Source of the DNA: JAFDYH01 sp049840875
GTDB taxonomy: Bacteria; Bacteroidota; Bacteroidia; Chitinophagales; Chitinophagaceae
Length of the DNA: 64,000 nucleotides
Reading direction: 5' to 3'
Assembly: GCA_049840875.1 (NCBI GenBank)
Contig: JASGJE010000024.1
Coordinates: forward strand, 1-64,000
The number at the start of each line of letters is the position of its first letter. Within the stretch, counting starts at the first letter, position 1. Below the pieces are notes generated by a model, which saw only the letters and a list, made by a program, of their open reading frames with translations, was not told the DNA's origin and did no database searches. Positions 36,201 to 42,852 of the stretch are shown here, one piece after another. Both the position numbers and the translations under genes were made by a program.

Positions 36201-37040
36201 GCCGGGTAAATGCGCCGCACCTACCCCAACAAACAACGATGATCCGCTTTTCAAAATAGAATCGATAGAGTTGGCTTGAATTTCATTCCTGCGGTAAAGA
36301 AACTTCTCATCAAAAGCATTTGAAAAGCTTTGTAATTTATTCAGCGAATCGAGCAGATCGAGATTCCCCGTTCTGTAAGCCTCTTGTAATTTATCAGCAC
36401 TAAAACTATTTTCAGCATCATAGCTTTTTTCTTTCCTGTTCTTATCTTTTGCTGCATCACGGTAAGCTTCCATCATCAACTTCATACTTTCTCCGTAACT
36501 CTCCACGCCGGCTACACGCTTACCCCATTTTTTCCCCACCTGGTAGATGTACATGTCGAGATAGGTATTTTCTTCAAAATCGCTGGAAAAATCGCCGTAA
36601 GTACGATATAAAAGATTATTGATTACAGAAGGGTTACTGTATAAAGCCTGTTCGATTTTTTTTTCAAATTTTCCAAATTCAAGCGTATGGATGCTCATGT
36701 AATCATTGGGAAGCCGGTCGAAATCTCCAAACCTGGAATTCATCGTGTTATATCCCGCATTTTCCAGATCGTATTTACTCATGTCTTCCTGCCACGATTC
36801 CGGATTTGTCTCCAGCGCTACCACGTTAGCATTTTTTATTCCCATGTAAAAAGAATCGGCAAGGTTAAAGACAACCTTGCTACTGATATGCATCGTGCCA
36901 AAAAGGTAGGATGGCTTTTTTGTGCCGTTACCCGTTATCTCCCAAAGAAGGCTCTGATATTTCTTATTTTTTATTTTTATCTGAGAAAAAGTGACTGTCG
37001 TAGAAGTTATCGCTACCACAAAAATTATAAATCGCTTCAT
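33249..37040 (-). CDS. Very large exported TraB/GumN-type protein
   Basis: From ATG 37040 the protein has 1263 residues and a signal peptide (RFIIFVVAITSTTVTFSQ). The N-terminal 300 residues form a TraB/GumN domain: PSYLFGTMHISSKV with the GxxH motif, and the C-terminal signature SLFVGVGAAHLPGSRGVIELL. The family is of the Tiki/EreA-like proteases and binds metal through such motifs. The remaining 950 residues are extracytoplasmic, rich in Asp, Lys, Tyr and Ser, with repeat-like segments (GGFNVSLPHEPFIS after DGFFKVDLPGKLYG), and then a helical region resembling HEAT-type repeats. The usual TraB protein is about 300 residues. Function unknown. Confidence 0.85.
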   Translation of the reverse strand: MKRFIIFVVAITSTTVTFSQIKIKNKKYQSLLWEITGNGTKKPSYLFGTMHISSKVVFNLADSFYMGIKNANVVALETNPESWQEDMSKYDLENAGYNTMNSRFGDFDRLPNDYMSIHTLEFGKFEKKIEQALYSNPSVINNLLYRTYGDFSSDFEENTYLDMYIYQVGKKWGKRVAGVESYGESMKLMMEAYRDAAKDKNRKEKSYDAENSFSADKLQEAYRTGNLDLLDSLNKLQSFSNAFDEKFLYRRNEIQANSIDSILKSGSSLFVGVGAAHLPGSRGVIELLRNKGYLLRPVVMEKKADSHQKDSVEKIHVPVSFNTYNSEDGFFKVDLPGKLYGGEDNAGMFDQRQYADMANGSYYIVTRLRTNNVMWGNSADVLYKKIDSVLYENVPGKILNKQVIYKNGYKGFDILNRTRRGDVQRYNIFITPFEIIFFKMSGNDEYVKKAAEANLFFNSIRLKDYNSANAWKKYSPPFGGFNVSLPHEPFISNDGNWLFDAEDKSDSSFYRIVRTDIHNYHFAEADSFDLDLMAESFSSSDFIDKEVKRQLTVAQGYPALDCQYKAKDGSFFNTRFIIQGPHYYSLIAHSDGVNAKAKNFFDSFSITPFIYHTSKLRTDTALYYTVTSPVFPESKKEKLTFPNQYDYLNGDDDDVNSKDDPARGVYRNKLITDDSTRQQIYVSFYKYGRYRFDSDSSWLQKKNSTTHLGGDSTWTVRKVSNYETPQKMKVWQYELTKPGSSRVFLKKDFYKNDIIVSLITQSDTLTSQDAFVKEFFSTFKPSDTLKGNSPFASKSKQYFEDFFNKDSSIRKRAINNIDEFEPADDDLPSLQKAISTFTWKDKKYLETKKNFINKLKRIDSKESADYLKGLYFAAGDTVEIQYAVLETLLQQQTKYSMNLFKDIITVDPPVLQNNNLPDYSNYYAKWRNSSYYKSLQLSDGDFMDELYDSLKLTRTILPNLLPLLNLDDYKWPMMRLLAKMSDSNLVTYKDYKSWFNKFLLEAKLELKKQVIAEKKQSIKKAEDNKIDQPAAYTTYERTGENNKGNDDLNVYATLLLPYFDKSTPVQSLFQQILQSGDEKLKYSTMLLLVRNGKDVPDSLVTFFASKDQYRYELFSDLKDIDKINEFPSQYNNHLDLARSKLLDLKTYDKPDSLVFIDSLPATVKQYKGMVYFFKYKQKKDDDVWKIASAGLVPEDPARFEFDDVNDESIYFNEMSDTKIKEDEPIAGQLQTALKKLLYLTHSSAKEFYDKEDSRYDIRSLRKY

Positions 37041-37183
37041 ATACGTTCTGGCCATGTTTGAATAAGTCAAAAGTAAGATGCACAAATGCACTCAAAAGCA
37101 TAAAACAGGTTTCCACGAGCCTTTGACGTGAGTACCGGTGAAATTATGTGTATAATTAAACGATTTTTCCAATTGAAATGTTA

Positions 37184-37191
37184 TACTTTTG
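37184..37191 (+). promoter_or_regulatory. Possible -7 box TACTTTTG upstream of queA
   Basis: An exact TAnnTTTG match that would start a transcript near 37198, giving a leader of about 155 nucleotides containing the long hairpin at 37214-37279. No good -33 TTG is visible. Confidence 0.4.
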
Positions 37192-37213
37192 CGCCTTTTA
37201 AATCTGCCAGATA

Positions 37214-37279
37214 GACCCAACCCGGTGCCGTAAGACCGGATTCGGATCATGTCCATTCCCGGTTTTACCCGGTTGCGTC
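37214..37279 (+). ncRNA. Unassigned long hairpin RNA element in the queA leader
   Basis: A nested rod can be drawn. GACCCAACCCGG (37214-37225) pairs with CCGGTTGCGTC (37269-37279), with one C-C mismatch and one bulged C. Inside it, GTAAGACCGG (37230-37239) pairs with CCGGTTTTAC (37259-37268) over 10 bp with one G-U. The 19-base apical loop is ATTCGGATCATGTCCATTC, and TGCC is bulged on the 5' side. The segment is GC-richer than its surroundings (49 of 90 bases, 37201-37290). It matches neither the preQ1 riboswitches nor the 4.5S or 6S cores I know. The strand is assumed from queA; the opposite strand folds equally well. Confidence 0.4.
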
Positions 37280-37352
37280 CAAAGGGCAATATAACCACCA
37301 GCCGACTTCTGCGATATTTTAAGATCCGGCTGTTTAAAACAAGTAATAATTC

Positions 37353-38402
37353 ATGAAGCTCACACAGTTTAAGTTCGATCTGCCCTTAAACCTCATTGCA
37401 CAGCACCCTACGAAAAGAAGAGAAGATGCCCGCATGATGGTTGTTCATCGCCACACCGGCAATATTGAAAACAAACATTTCCGTGACATTCTTGACTATT
37501 TTGATGATAAAGACGTGTTCGTTGTCAATAATACAAAGGTGTTTCCGGCTCGCATGTACGGGCGCAAGGAAAAAACCGGAGCAAAAATCGAAGTTTTCCT
37601 GTTGCGCGAACTAAACAAACCTAATCGCCTTTGGGACGTAATTGTTGATCCCGCACGTAAAATCCGTGTTGGAAACAAATTATATTTCGGCGATGGCGAA
37701 GAGCTCGTTGCGGAAGTAATTGATAATACAACCAGCCGGGGAAGAACAATTCGCTTTTTATGGGAAAGCAGCGAAGAGGAATTTCGTGCGATGCTCGAAA
37801 AGCTGGGCGAGACACCGCTTCCAAAATACATAAAAAGAAAACCTGAAGAAGAAGATAAAGAACGCTACCAAACTGTATACGCGAAACATGAAGGGGCAGT
37901 TGCAGCACCAACAGCGGGGTTGCATTTCAGTCGTGAATTGATAAAAAGACTCGAGATAAAGGGCATCCGCTTCGCGGAAGTTACTCTTCATACAGGGTTG
38001 GGCACATTCCGCCCGATTGAAGTAGAAGATTTGAGCAAACATAAAATGGATGCCGAGTATTACAGGATTGAGGAAGACTCCTGCAAAATTGTGAATAAAG
38101 CAAAAGAAACCGGTCATCGCATATGTTCTGTCGGCACTACAACAATGAGGGCTGTCGAATCCTCATTCACAGCGCAGAAATTTTTAAAACCGTCTGAGGG
38201 CTGGACAAATATGTTTATTCATCCGCCTTATGATTTTAATATCGCTGATGCATTGATCACTAATTTTCATTTACCAAAAACGAGTTTGTTGATCATGACT
38301 TGTGCATTTGCCGGATATGAGTTGACAATGGAAGCTTATAAAAAAGCTATCAAAGATAAATATCGCTTCTTCAGTTATGGTGATGCGATGCTGGTTGTTT
38401 AA
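37353..38402 (+). CDS. queA: S-adenosylmethionine:tRNA ribosyltransferase-isomerase
   Basis: QueA transfers and isomerises the ribosyl part of SAM onto preQ1 in tRNA to give epoxyqueuosine. The 349-residue protein has the family landmarks: LPLNLIAQHPTKRREDARMMV at the start (with intervening residues), FVVNNTKVFPARMYGRKEKTGAKIE, YAKHEGAVAAPTAGLHFS, VTLHTGLGTFRPIE and TNFHLPKTSLLIMTCAFAG. ATG 37353 fits the family start. The next queuosine step, QueG, is encoded 19 kb away in the same window. A terminator follows within 20 bases. The 312-base gap before the gene (37041-37352) contains the hairpin and possible promoter described separately. Confidence 0.96.
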   Translation: MKLTQFKFDLPLNLIAQHPTKRREDARMMVVHRHTGNIENKHFRDILDYFDDKDVFVVNNTKVFPARMYGRKEKTGAKIEVFLLRELNKPNRLWDVIVDPARKIRVGNKLYFGDGEELVAEVIDNTTSRGRTIRFLWESSEEEFRAMLEKLGETPLPKYIKRKPEEEDKERYQTVYAKHEGAVAAPTAGLHFSRELIKRLEIKGIRFAEVTLHTGLGTFRPIEVEDLSKHKMDAEYYRIEEDSCKIVNKAKETGHRICSVGTTTMRAVESSFTAQKFLKPSEGWTNMFIHPPYDFNIADALITNFHLPKTSLLIMTCAFAGYELTMEAYKKAIKDKYRFFSYGDAMLVV

Positions 38403-38420
38403 GCAAGCCATTAAAAGAAT

Positions 38421-38457
38421 AAAAAACTCTTTCCACAACAGAAAGAGTTTTTTTATT
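38421..38457 (+). terminator. Terminator after queA
   Basis: AAAAAACTCTTTC and GAAAGAGTTTTTTT pair around CACAACA, ending in a T-run, 19 bases after the stop. Confidence 0.85.
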
Positions 38458-38512
38458 TTAAACCAGAAGCTTTTGATTAAAAAGGATGAACTACTTTTAA
38501 GCACAAGCTTGA

Positions 38513-39433
38513 ATGATGAAAAAAATATTTATCCTTGTCGCTCTTCACGTTCTTATTTCTATGGTCACATCTGCCCAACAAACAATTCCTTTGTATAGCA
38601 ATGAAATCCCAAATTCAAAGCCCGTAAAAGATGAAGAGTACAGTGATACATCAAACGGAGTTCTGATTATCCATAAAATAACAAGACCGACGATCACAAT
38701 TTATCCGGCTCCAAAAGAAACGGCGAATGGCACGGCTGTCATCATTTATCCGGGCGGTGGCTATTGGATCGTAGCTGCAGGACATGAAGGTGCAGATGTA
38801 GCAAAAGAGTTCAACAAAATTGGCGTTACGGCCTTCGTTGTAAAATACCGCATTCCCGATGATACAACGATGATCAATAAAGAAATAGGTCCTCTGCAGG
38901 ATGCGCAACGTGCAATTCAGTACGTGCGGGAAAATGCTGATCAATGGAATATCAGCAAAACCAAAATCGGAATCCTTGGATTTTCTGCCGGTGGCCATCT
39001 CGCATCTACAGCAGGTACACATTTCAATAAAGCTTATATTGACAATCCTAAAAACACAAGCCTCCGGCCTGATTTCATGATTCTATGTTACCCGGTTATA
39101 AGTTTTACTGATAGTATCGGGCACATTGGGTCGAGAGACCAGTTGCTCGGCAAAAATCCGTCTCAGGAAAAAATAAGAGAATATAGCAACGAACTGCAGG
39201 TAACAAAAGAAACACCTCCAACATTTCTGATGCATGCGAAAAACGATGATGGCGTGAATGTAAAAAATACATTGCTGTTTGCAAAAGCGCTTTCCGCAAA
39301 CAGGATAAATAACAGCCGGTATATTTATGAAAAAGGTGGCCATGGATTCGGACTTATCAACCCGACAAGTAAGATAAGATGGATGAACAAAGTGAAAGTC
39401 TGGATGAAATTAAATGGGTGGCTCCCTAAATAA
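38513..39433 (+). CDS. Secreted alpha/beta-hydrolase, acetylesterase-like
   Basis: A 306-residue exported esterase with a signal peptide (IFILVALHVLISMVTSAQ). The alpha/beta-hydrolase triad is visible: nucleophile in GILGFSAGGHLAST, the acid in FLMHAKNDDGVNVKN and the histidine in YEKGGHGFGLI. The oxyanion glycines are in VIIYPGGGYWIVAAGHEG. This is the BD-FAE/xylan acetylesterase-like group, often active on acetylated plant polysaccharides, which would suit an organism with xylA/xylB. No other polysaccharide-degrading genes adjoin it, so the substrate is inference. It has no T9SS sorting domain. Confidence 0.88.
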   Translation: MMKKIFILVALHVLISMVTSAQQTIPLYSNEIPNSKPVKDEEYSDTSNGVLIIHKITRPTITIYPAPKETANGTAVIIYPGGGYWIVAAGHEGADVAKEFNKIGVTAFVVKYRIPDDTTMINKEIGPLQDAQRAIQYVRENADQWNISKTKIGILGFSAGGHLASTAGTHFNKAYIDNPKNTSLRPDFMILCYPVISFTDSIGHIGSRDQLLGKNPSQEKIREYSNELQVTKETPPTFLMHAKNDDGVNVKNTLLFAKALSANRINNSRYIYEKGGHGFGLINPTSKIRWMNKVKVWMKLNGWLPK

Positions 39434-39862
39434 GTTACGACTACATCTCCTTCATATAAACAGATCGTTTTCTTTGCCTGTCACTATATAACGTAAAAGT
39501 GTAACCGAAAATATTTTTGAAAAAATACTTAGAGGAAGATTCTTGATACATGTTGATCTTCAATCAGTTTAACTTGTCATAAGTACTCGTATTTTCCCCT
39601 GCCAAAATTTCATAAAAAATATTATGATGATACCCACCTGATTAGAAAACTCACCGGGATTATACGATAGAAAGTTGCTGGTCTTCCACTACTTTTGAAC
39701 TCAGAACAGAATACAAAATTCGGTTGAGCAAACAGGCCCGGCAAATGAAAAGCCTTAATACCCGCCCCCCGGAGCCTTATAACTGAATCTTCCAATCCTC
39801 CTATGTAGAATATAAATCCAAACCCTCAGGGTCGGCATTGTTTTAATCTAAACCCTAAAACG
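39434..39862 (+). promoter_or_regulatory. 429-base gap without a gene; possible promoter TACTTTTG at 39690
   Basis: No convincing open frame or RNA gene is seen. A TAnnTTTG match, TACTTTTG, lies at 39690-39697 and would give a leader of about 160 bases for the lytic transglycosylase. That leader includes a short C-rich run (CCCGCCCCCCGG) near 39770, unlike the AT-rich surroundings. Confidence 0.3.
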
Positions 39863-40714
39863 ATGTTGAAAAGAAAATTATGGAGGATGAGTTTTTTGTG
39901 TCAGGGTACTTACCTGATAATTGCTGCTTCAAATGGCGGTAATTTAAAACACAATGTTGATGCTCCGGTTACATTCATCGATTCTTCAGATTCAGTAGTT
40001 GTAGCTGATACTTTAAGCGGCCCAAAAGTCAGATTAAATGCGCGGGCAGCTAAATTCGCTGATTCATATTTAAAAGAAAACGCGGAAGCGCTTGAATTGG
40101 TTCGTGAGCGCAGTAAACGTTGCTTTCCATTGATGGACTCTATATTTACAAAATATGAGTTACCGGTGGAATTGAAATACCTGGCTGTCGTAGAATCAGA
40201 GTTAAAAAATGATGCATTATCGCATGTTGGTGCTGCTGGCCCCTGGCAATTAATGCCATCTACAGCTCGTGTACTTGGCCTCAAAGTGACACATAAATAC
40301 GACGAAAGGAAATACTTTTCAAAAAGCACCGTAGCGGCTGCGAAGTATATAAAAGACCTGTATGGAGAATTCGGCGATTGGCTGCTTGTAATTGCAGCTT
40401 ACAATGGTGGTCCGGGTCCTGTTTATACTGCGATTAAAAAATCCGGAAGCCGCAACTTTTGGAAATTGCAGAATTTTTTACCGGCCGAAACAAGGGGCCA
40501 TGTAAAAAGGTATATCAGCACTCACTTCTATTTCGAAGGTGAAGGCGGTATTACTACGCTTACAAAATCTGAAATGAATAGTTACCTGGTTAAATTGAAT
40601 GAGTTCAATGCCTCAAAGAATTCTAAACTGGTTGCTGTAAATGCAAACTCAAAAAAATCTATCGATACATTAACAAATCAATCTGTAACCAATAAGTTGA
40701 TTGCAGAACGTTAA
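39863..40714 (+). CDS. Lytic transglycosylase, SLT/MltD-type catalytic domain
   Basis: A 283-residue exported peptidoglycan lyase. After a hydrophobic start the catalytic domain runs from about residue 90 to 210. The glutamate is in LKYLAVVESELKNDALSHVG, followed by AAGPWQLMPSTARVLGLKV, KSTVAAAKYIKDLYGEFGDW and LVIAAYNGGPGPV, the GH23 signature set. MltD-like enzymes cleave glycan strands to form 1,6-anhydro ends. LysM domains common in MltD are absent; the C-terminus is a short Asn- and Lys-rich tail. It converges with the first DsbA-like gene and shares its terminator. Confidence 0.9.
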   Translation: MLKRKLWRMSFLCQGTYLIIAASNGGNLKHNVDAPVTFIDSSDSVVVADTLSGPKVRLNARAAKFADSYLKENAEALELVRERSKRCFPLMDSIFTKYELPVELKYLAVVESELKNDALSHVGAAGPWQLMPSTARVLGLKVTHKYDERKYFSKSTVAAAKYIKDLYGEFGDWLLVIAAYNGGPGPVYTAIKKSGSRNFWKLQNFLPAETRGHVKRYISTHFYFEGEGGITTLTKSEMNSYLVKLNEFNASKNSKLVAVNANSKKSIDTLTNQSVTNKLIAER

Positions 40715-40731
40715 TTATATTTTTCCTGACT

Positions 40732-40762
40732 GAAAAAGACCCTCATTATTGGGTCTTTTTCA
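40732..40762. terminator. Bidirectional terminator overlapping the end of the DsbA-like gene
   Basis: GAAAAAGACCC and GGGTCTTTTTC pair over 11 bp. The stop codon of the minus-strand gene (40746-40748) lies in the 8-base loop, so the hairpin is partly coding. Confidence 0.8.
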
Positions 40763-41348
40763 ATTTCAGGACACTGCTTCTCATTTCGCCGTTTTCAATC
40801 TTGTAAATCGCCTTTTCGATTTCTCTACTCAGGTTCATATAGGTTAGTTTCTCATTGAATCGTTCATCATTTATATAAAAAACAGGAACCTCTGTTATAC
40901 CTTTGTTTAAGCCATCTATTAAGTCGCCGCGAACTGTCCAACCATAGTAAGCATCCACCATGCGGCTAAGAAATCGCTTATCTGTCAACTGTATCCTTTT
41001 CGCATACTCTTTCAGGCTTATGGTTCCCAACTGATGCCTGTTTTCAAAAAGCATGTTGTGCATTTCCCAAAATTTTCCTTCCTGGGACGCAGCTACTGCA
41101 GCCTCGGCCGCTTTATGCGCACGCTGGTGAAATTTTATCAAAGGGAAATGACGAAAATTGAATTTGATTTTACCCTCAAACTCCTTTAATAATTTTTTAA
41201 CAACATTATTAGCCTTTGCACATACTTCGCTTTCGTAATCGCCGTACTCTGTCAATAACAATTTTGCGTGTGGGTCACCAACGATGATTTTTTTAGGCGG
41301 GATAATTTCAGCAACTTCTTTTTTCATAGTTTTTTTCCTTTCTCTCAA
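40746..41348 (-). CDS. DsbA-family thioredoxin-fold protein lacking the first active-site cysteine
   Basis: A 200-residue protein with the DSBA-like domain: GDPHAKLLLTEYGDYESE, FNFRHFPLIKFHQRAHKAA, GKFWEMHNMLFENRHQLG and EVPVFYINDERF with the conserved cis-proline before VFYIN. In relatives the active site reads ECPYC; here it is ESEVC, so only the second cysteine remains and oxidoreductase chemistry of the normal kind is not possible. No signal peptide is seen, so it is probably cytosolic. A paralog with the same loss lies 630 bases further along, beyond an RRM gene. Role unknown; glutathione S-transferase-like or binding functions are possible. Confidence 0.88.
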   Translation of the reverse strand: MRERKKTMKKEVAEIIPPKKIIVGDPHAKLLLTEYGDYESEVCAKANNVVKKLLKEFEGKIKFNFRHFPLIKFHQRAHKAAEAAVAASQEGKFWEMHNMLFENRHQLGTISLKEYAKRIQLTDKRFLSRMVDAYYGWTVRGDLIDGLNKGITEVPVFYINDERFNEKLTYMNLSREIEKAIYKIENGEMRSSVLKLKKTQ

Positions 41349-41483
41349 AACAAGTTGCTATGGATTACATTATGATAACAAAGGCAGGTGTATATTGTTC
41401 TTTCCAAAACGTAATTATCCCATAAAAAAAGTTTGGATTATTGTAATTACGATTTCATATTTTACACATACGCATTAATGTTG

Positions 41484-41491
41484 TATATTTG
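41484..41491 (+). promoter_or_regulatory. Bacteroidetes -7 box TATATTTG for the RRM gene
   Basis: An exact TAnnTTTG match. The start of transcription would be near 41498, leaving a leader of about 120 nucleotides before the ATG at 41622. Long leaders are common for small RNA-binding and cold-shock type genes. Confidence 0.55.
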
Positions 41492-41621
41492 CATTTCAAA
41501 TTTGAGTCTTGCGTAACTGGTATTCGAACGATTTTCTCTGCTAAGCATCTTCTGCTAAATAGTTAGTCTTCTTTCCTTACGTTTACTCAGATCATTTAAT
41601 AATTATAATCTAAAAGCAAAC

Positions 41622-41906
41622 ATGAACATTTATGTTTCAAATTTAAGTTTCGCCGTACAGGATGAAGACTTAAGAGAATTTTTTGCAGAATACGGAGAAG
41701 TATCTTCTGCTAAAGTAATTACAGACAAATTGACTAACCGTAGCCGTGGTTTTGGTTTTGTTGAAATGCCTGATGATGCCGCTGCTGAAAAAGCAATTAA
41801 AGAATTAGATGGCGGTATGGTTGATGGCCGTGCTATCAAAGTAACTGTAGCAAGACCTAAAGAAGAAAGAAGCTCAAAGCCGGCTTTTTCTAAAAACAGG
41901 TGGTAA
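41622..41906 (+). CDS. RRM-domain RNA-binding protein
   Basis: A 94-residue protein that is almost entirely one RNA-recognition motif. RNP2 is NIYVSNLSFAV and RNP1 is RSRGFGFVEM; LREFFAEYGEVSSAKVITD and AIKELDGGMVDGRAIKVTVA complete the fold. A short basic Ser/Lys-rich tail follows. Such proteins in cyanobacteria and Bacteroidetes resemble eukaryotic glycine-rich RNA-binding proteins and act as RNA chaperones, often cold-induced. It has its own promoter and a strong terminator and lies between two DsbA-like paralogs on the opposite strand. Confidence 0.95.
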   Translation: MNIYVSNLSFAVQDEDLREFFAEYGEVSSAKVITDKLTNRSRGFGFVEMPDDAAAEKAIKELDGGMVDGRAIKVTVARPKEERSSKPAFSKNRW

Positions 41907-41925
41907 TCGAAGAAATACCATAATG

Positions 41926-41958
41926 AAAAAGGAGTTCGAAATGAACTCCTTTTTTTTA
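41926..41958 (+). terminator. Terminator after the RRM gene
   Basis: AAAAAGGAGTTC and GAACTCCTTTTT form a 12-bp perfect stem around GAAAT, followed by more T residues. Confidence 0.88.
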
Positions 41959-41976
41959 TTGAAACTATCAGCGATT

Positions 41977-42546
41977 TTAAGCTCTTTGCTTCACGCCTGA
42001 TTTGCGTTTTGCTTTTTTCAAAGCAGCGTCGATTGCTTTACTCAGGTTGTCGTATGTAGGTCGGCCTTCCACCAGTTCATCATTCACGAAAAATGTAGGT
42101 ACATCTTTCACCCCACGGTCAATTCCTTCTTTCAGGTCGCCCTGTACCTGCCATCCGTAGACAGCATTAACCAAGTCGTCCAAAAATTTCTTGTTGTTTA
42201 CTCCAGCCTCTTTTGAGTGAAGCTTTAAGCTTGTAGTTCCAAGATTTCTCCTGTTAGCCAAAAGTATGTTGTGCATTTCCCAGAACTTGCCCTCTTGCCC
42301 GGCGGCAACTGCTGCCTCACTTGCCTTCAGGCTGCGCTGATGGATTTTCGTGAGTGGAAAATGACGAAAGTTAAACCTGATCTTCCCTTCATATTCTTCA
42401 AGCAATTGCTTTACTACTTCATTTGCTTTGCCACATGCTTCGCTTTCATAGTCTCCAAATTCCATCAGGGTTACAGGCGCATCTATGTCGCCAACAAACA
42501 TATCCCGTGGTTCAATGATCTCAATGATCTCTTTTTTAAAAGCCAT
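41977..42546 (-). CDS. DsbA-family thioredoxin-fold protein lacking the first active-site cysteine, second paralog
   Basis: A 189-residue paralog of the gene at 40746. It reads GDIDAPVTLMEFGDYESE, FNFRHFPLTKIHQRSLKAS, GKFWEMHNILLANRRNLG and DVPTFFVNDELVEGRPTY, with the same strand order and the cis-proline region. The active site is ESEAC where ECPYC is normal, so both copies share loss of the nucleophilic cysteine, which suggests the change predates their duplication. No signal peptide. The 306 bases between it and clpB (42547-42852) contain only the clpB terminator. Confidence 0.88.
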   Translation of the reverse strand: MAFKKEIIEIIEPRDMFVGDIDAPVTLMEFGDYESEACGKANEVVKQLLEEYEGKIRFNFRHFPLTKIHQRSLKASEAAVAAGQEGKFWEMHNILLANRRNLGTTSLKLHSKEAGVNNKKFLDDLVNAVYGWQVQGDLKEGIDRGVKDVPTFFVNDELVEGRPTYDNLSKAIDAALKKAKRKSGVKQRA

Positions 42547-42789
42547 GATTAACTCCTTGTTTTACTCTTCCCCATGCTATTGGTTCCGATATTTAAATAA
42601 CAATCCTTGAAAGGATTGGTTTACAGTAGCCTTGTCTATATTTTTCAGGTTCTGAAACGGCTGAAGGTAATATTTTTTTCCACCCTCCCATATAAATAAA
42701 TAGATAAATTACTTTGAAATAAGTAAATGATTGGTTATCAAAAAAATAAATTCAAAAAAAGTTATACAAGCGGTTGTGAATATCTCCTC

Positions 42790-42822
42790 CAAAAAACAGC
42801 CGCCCGTAGTTGGCGGCTGTCA
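42790..42822 (-). terminator. Terminator after clpB
   Basis: ACAGCCGCC and GGCGGCTGT form a 9-bp GC-rich stem, followed by TTTTTTGG on the minus strand, about 35 bases after the clpB stop. Confidence 0.85.
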
Positions 42823-42852
42823 AATTTTGTCTCTCTGAAATCATTTTAGAAA

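Noticed and set aside
37092..37298. 68-codon minus-strand frame before queA
   Set aside because: It lies over the long hairpin and is rich in Arg, Gly and Lys as expected from GC-rich antisense; no matching family.
37198..37352. preQ1 riboswitch upstream of queA
   Set aside because: The consensus loops and A-rich tail of preQ1-I, and the preQ1-II layout, are not visible; the structure is a long rod.
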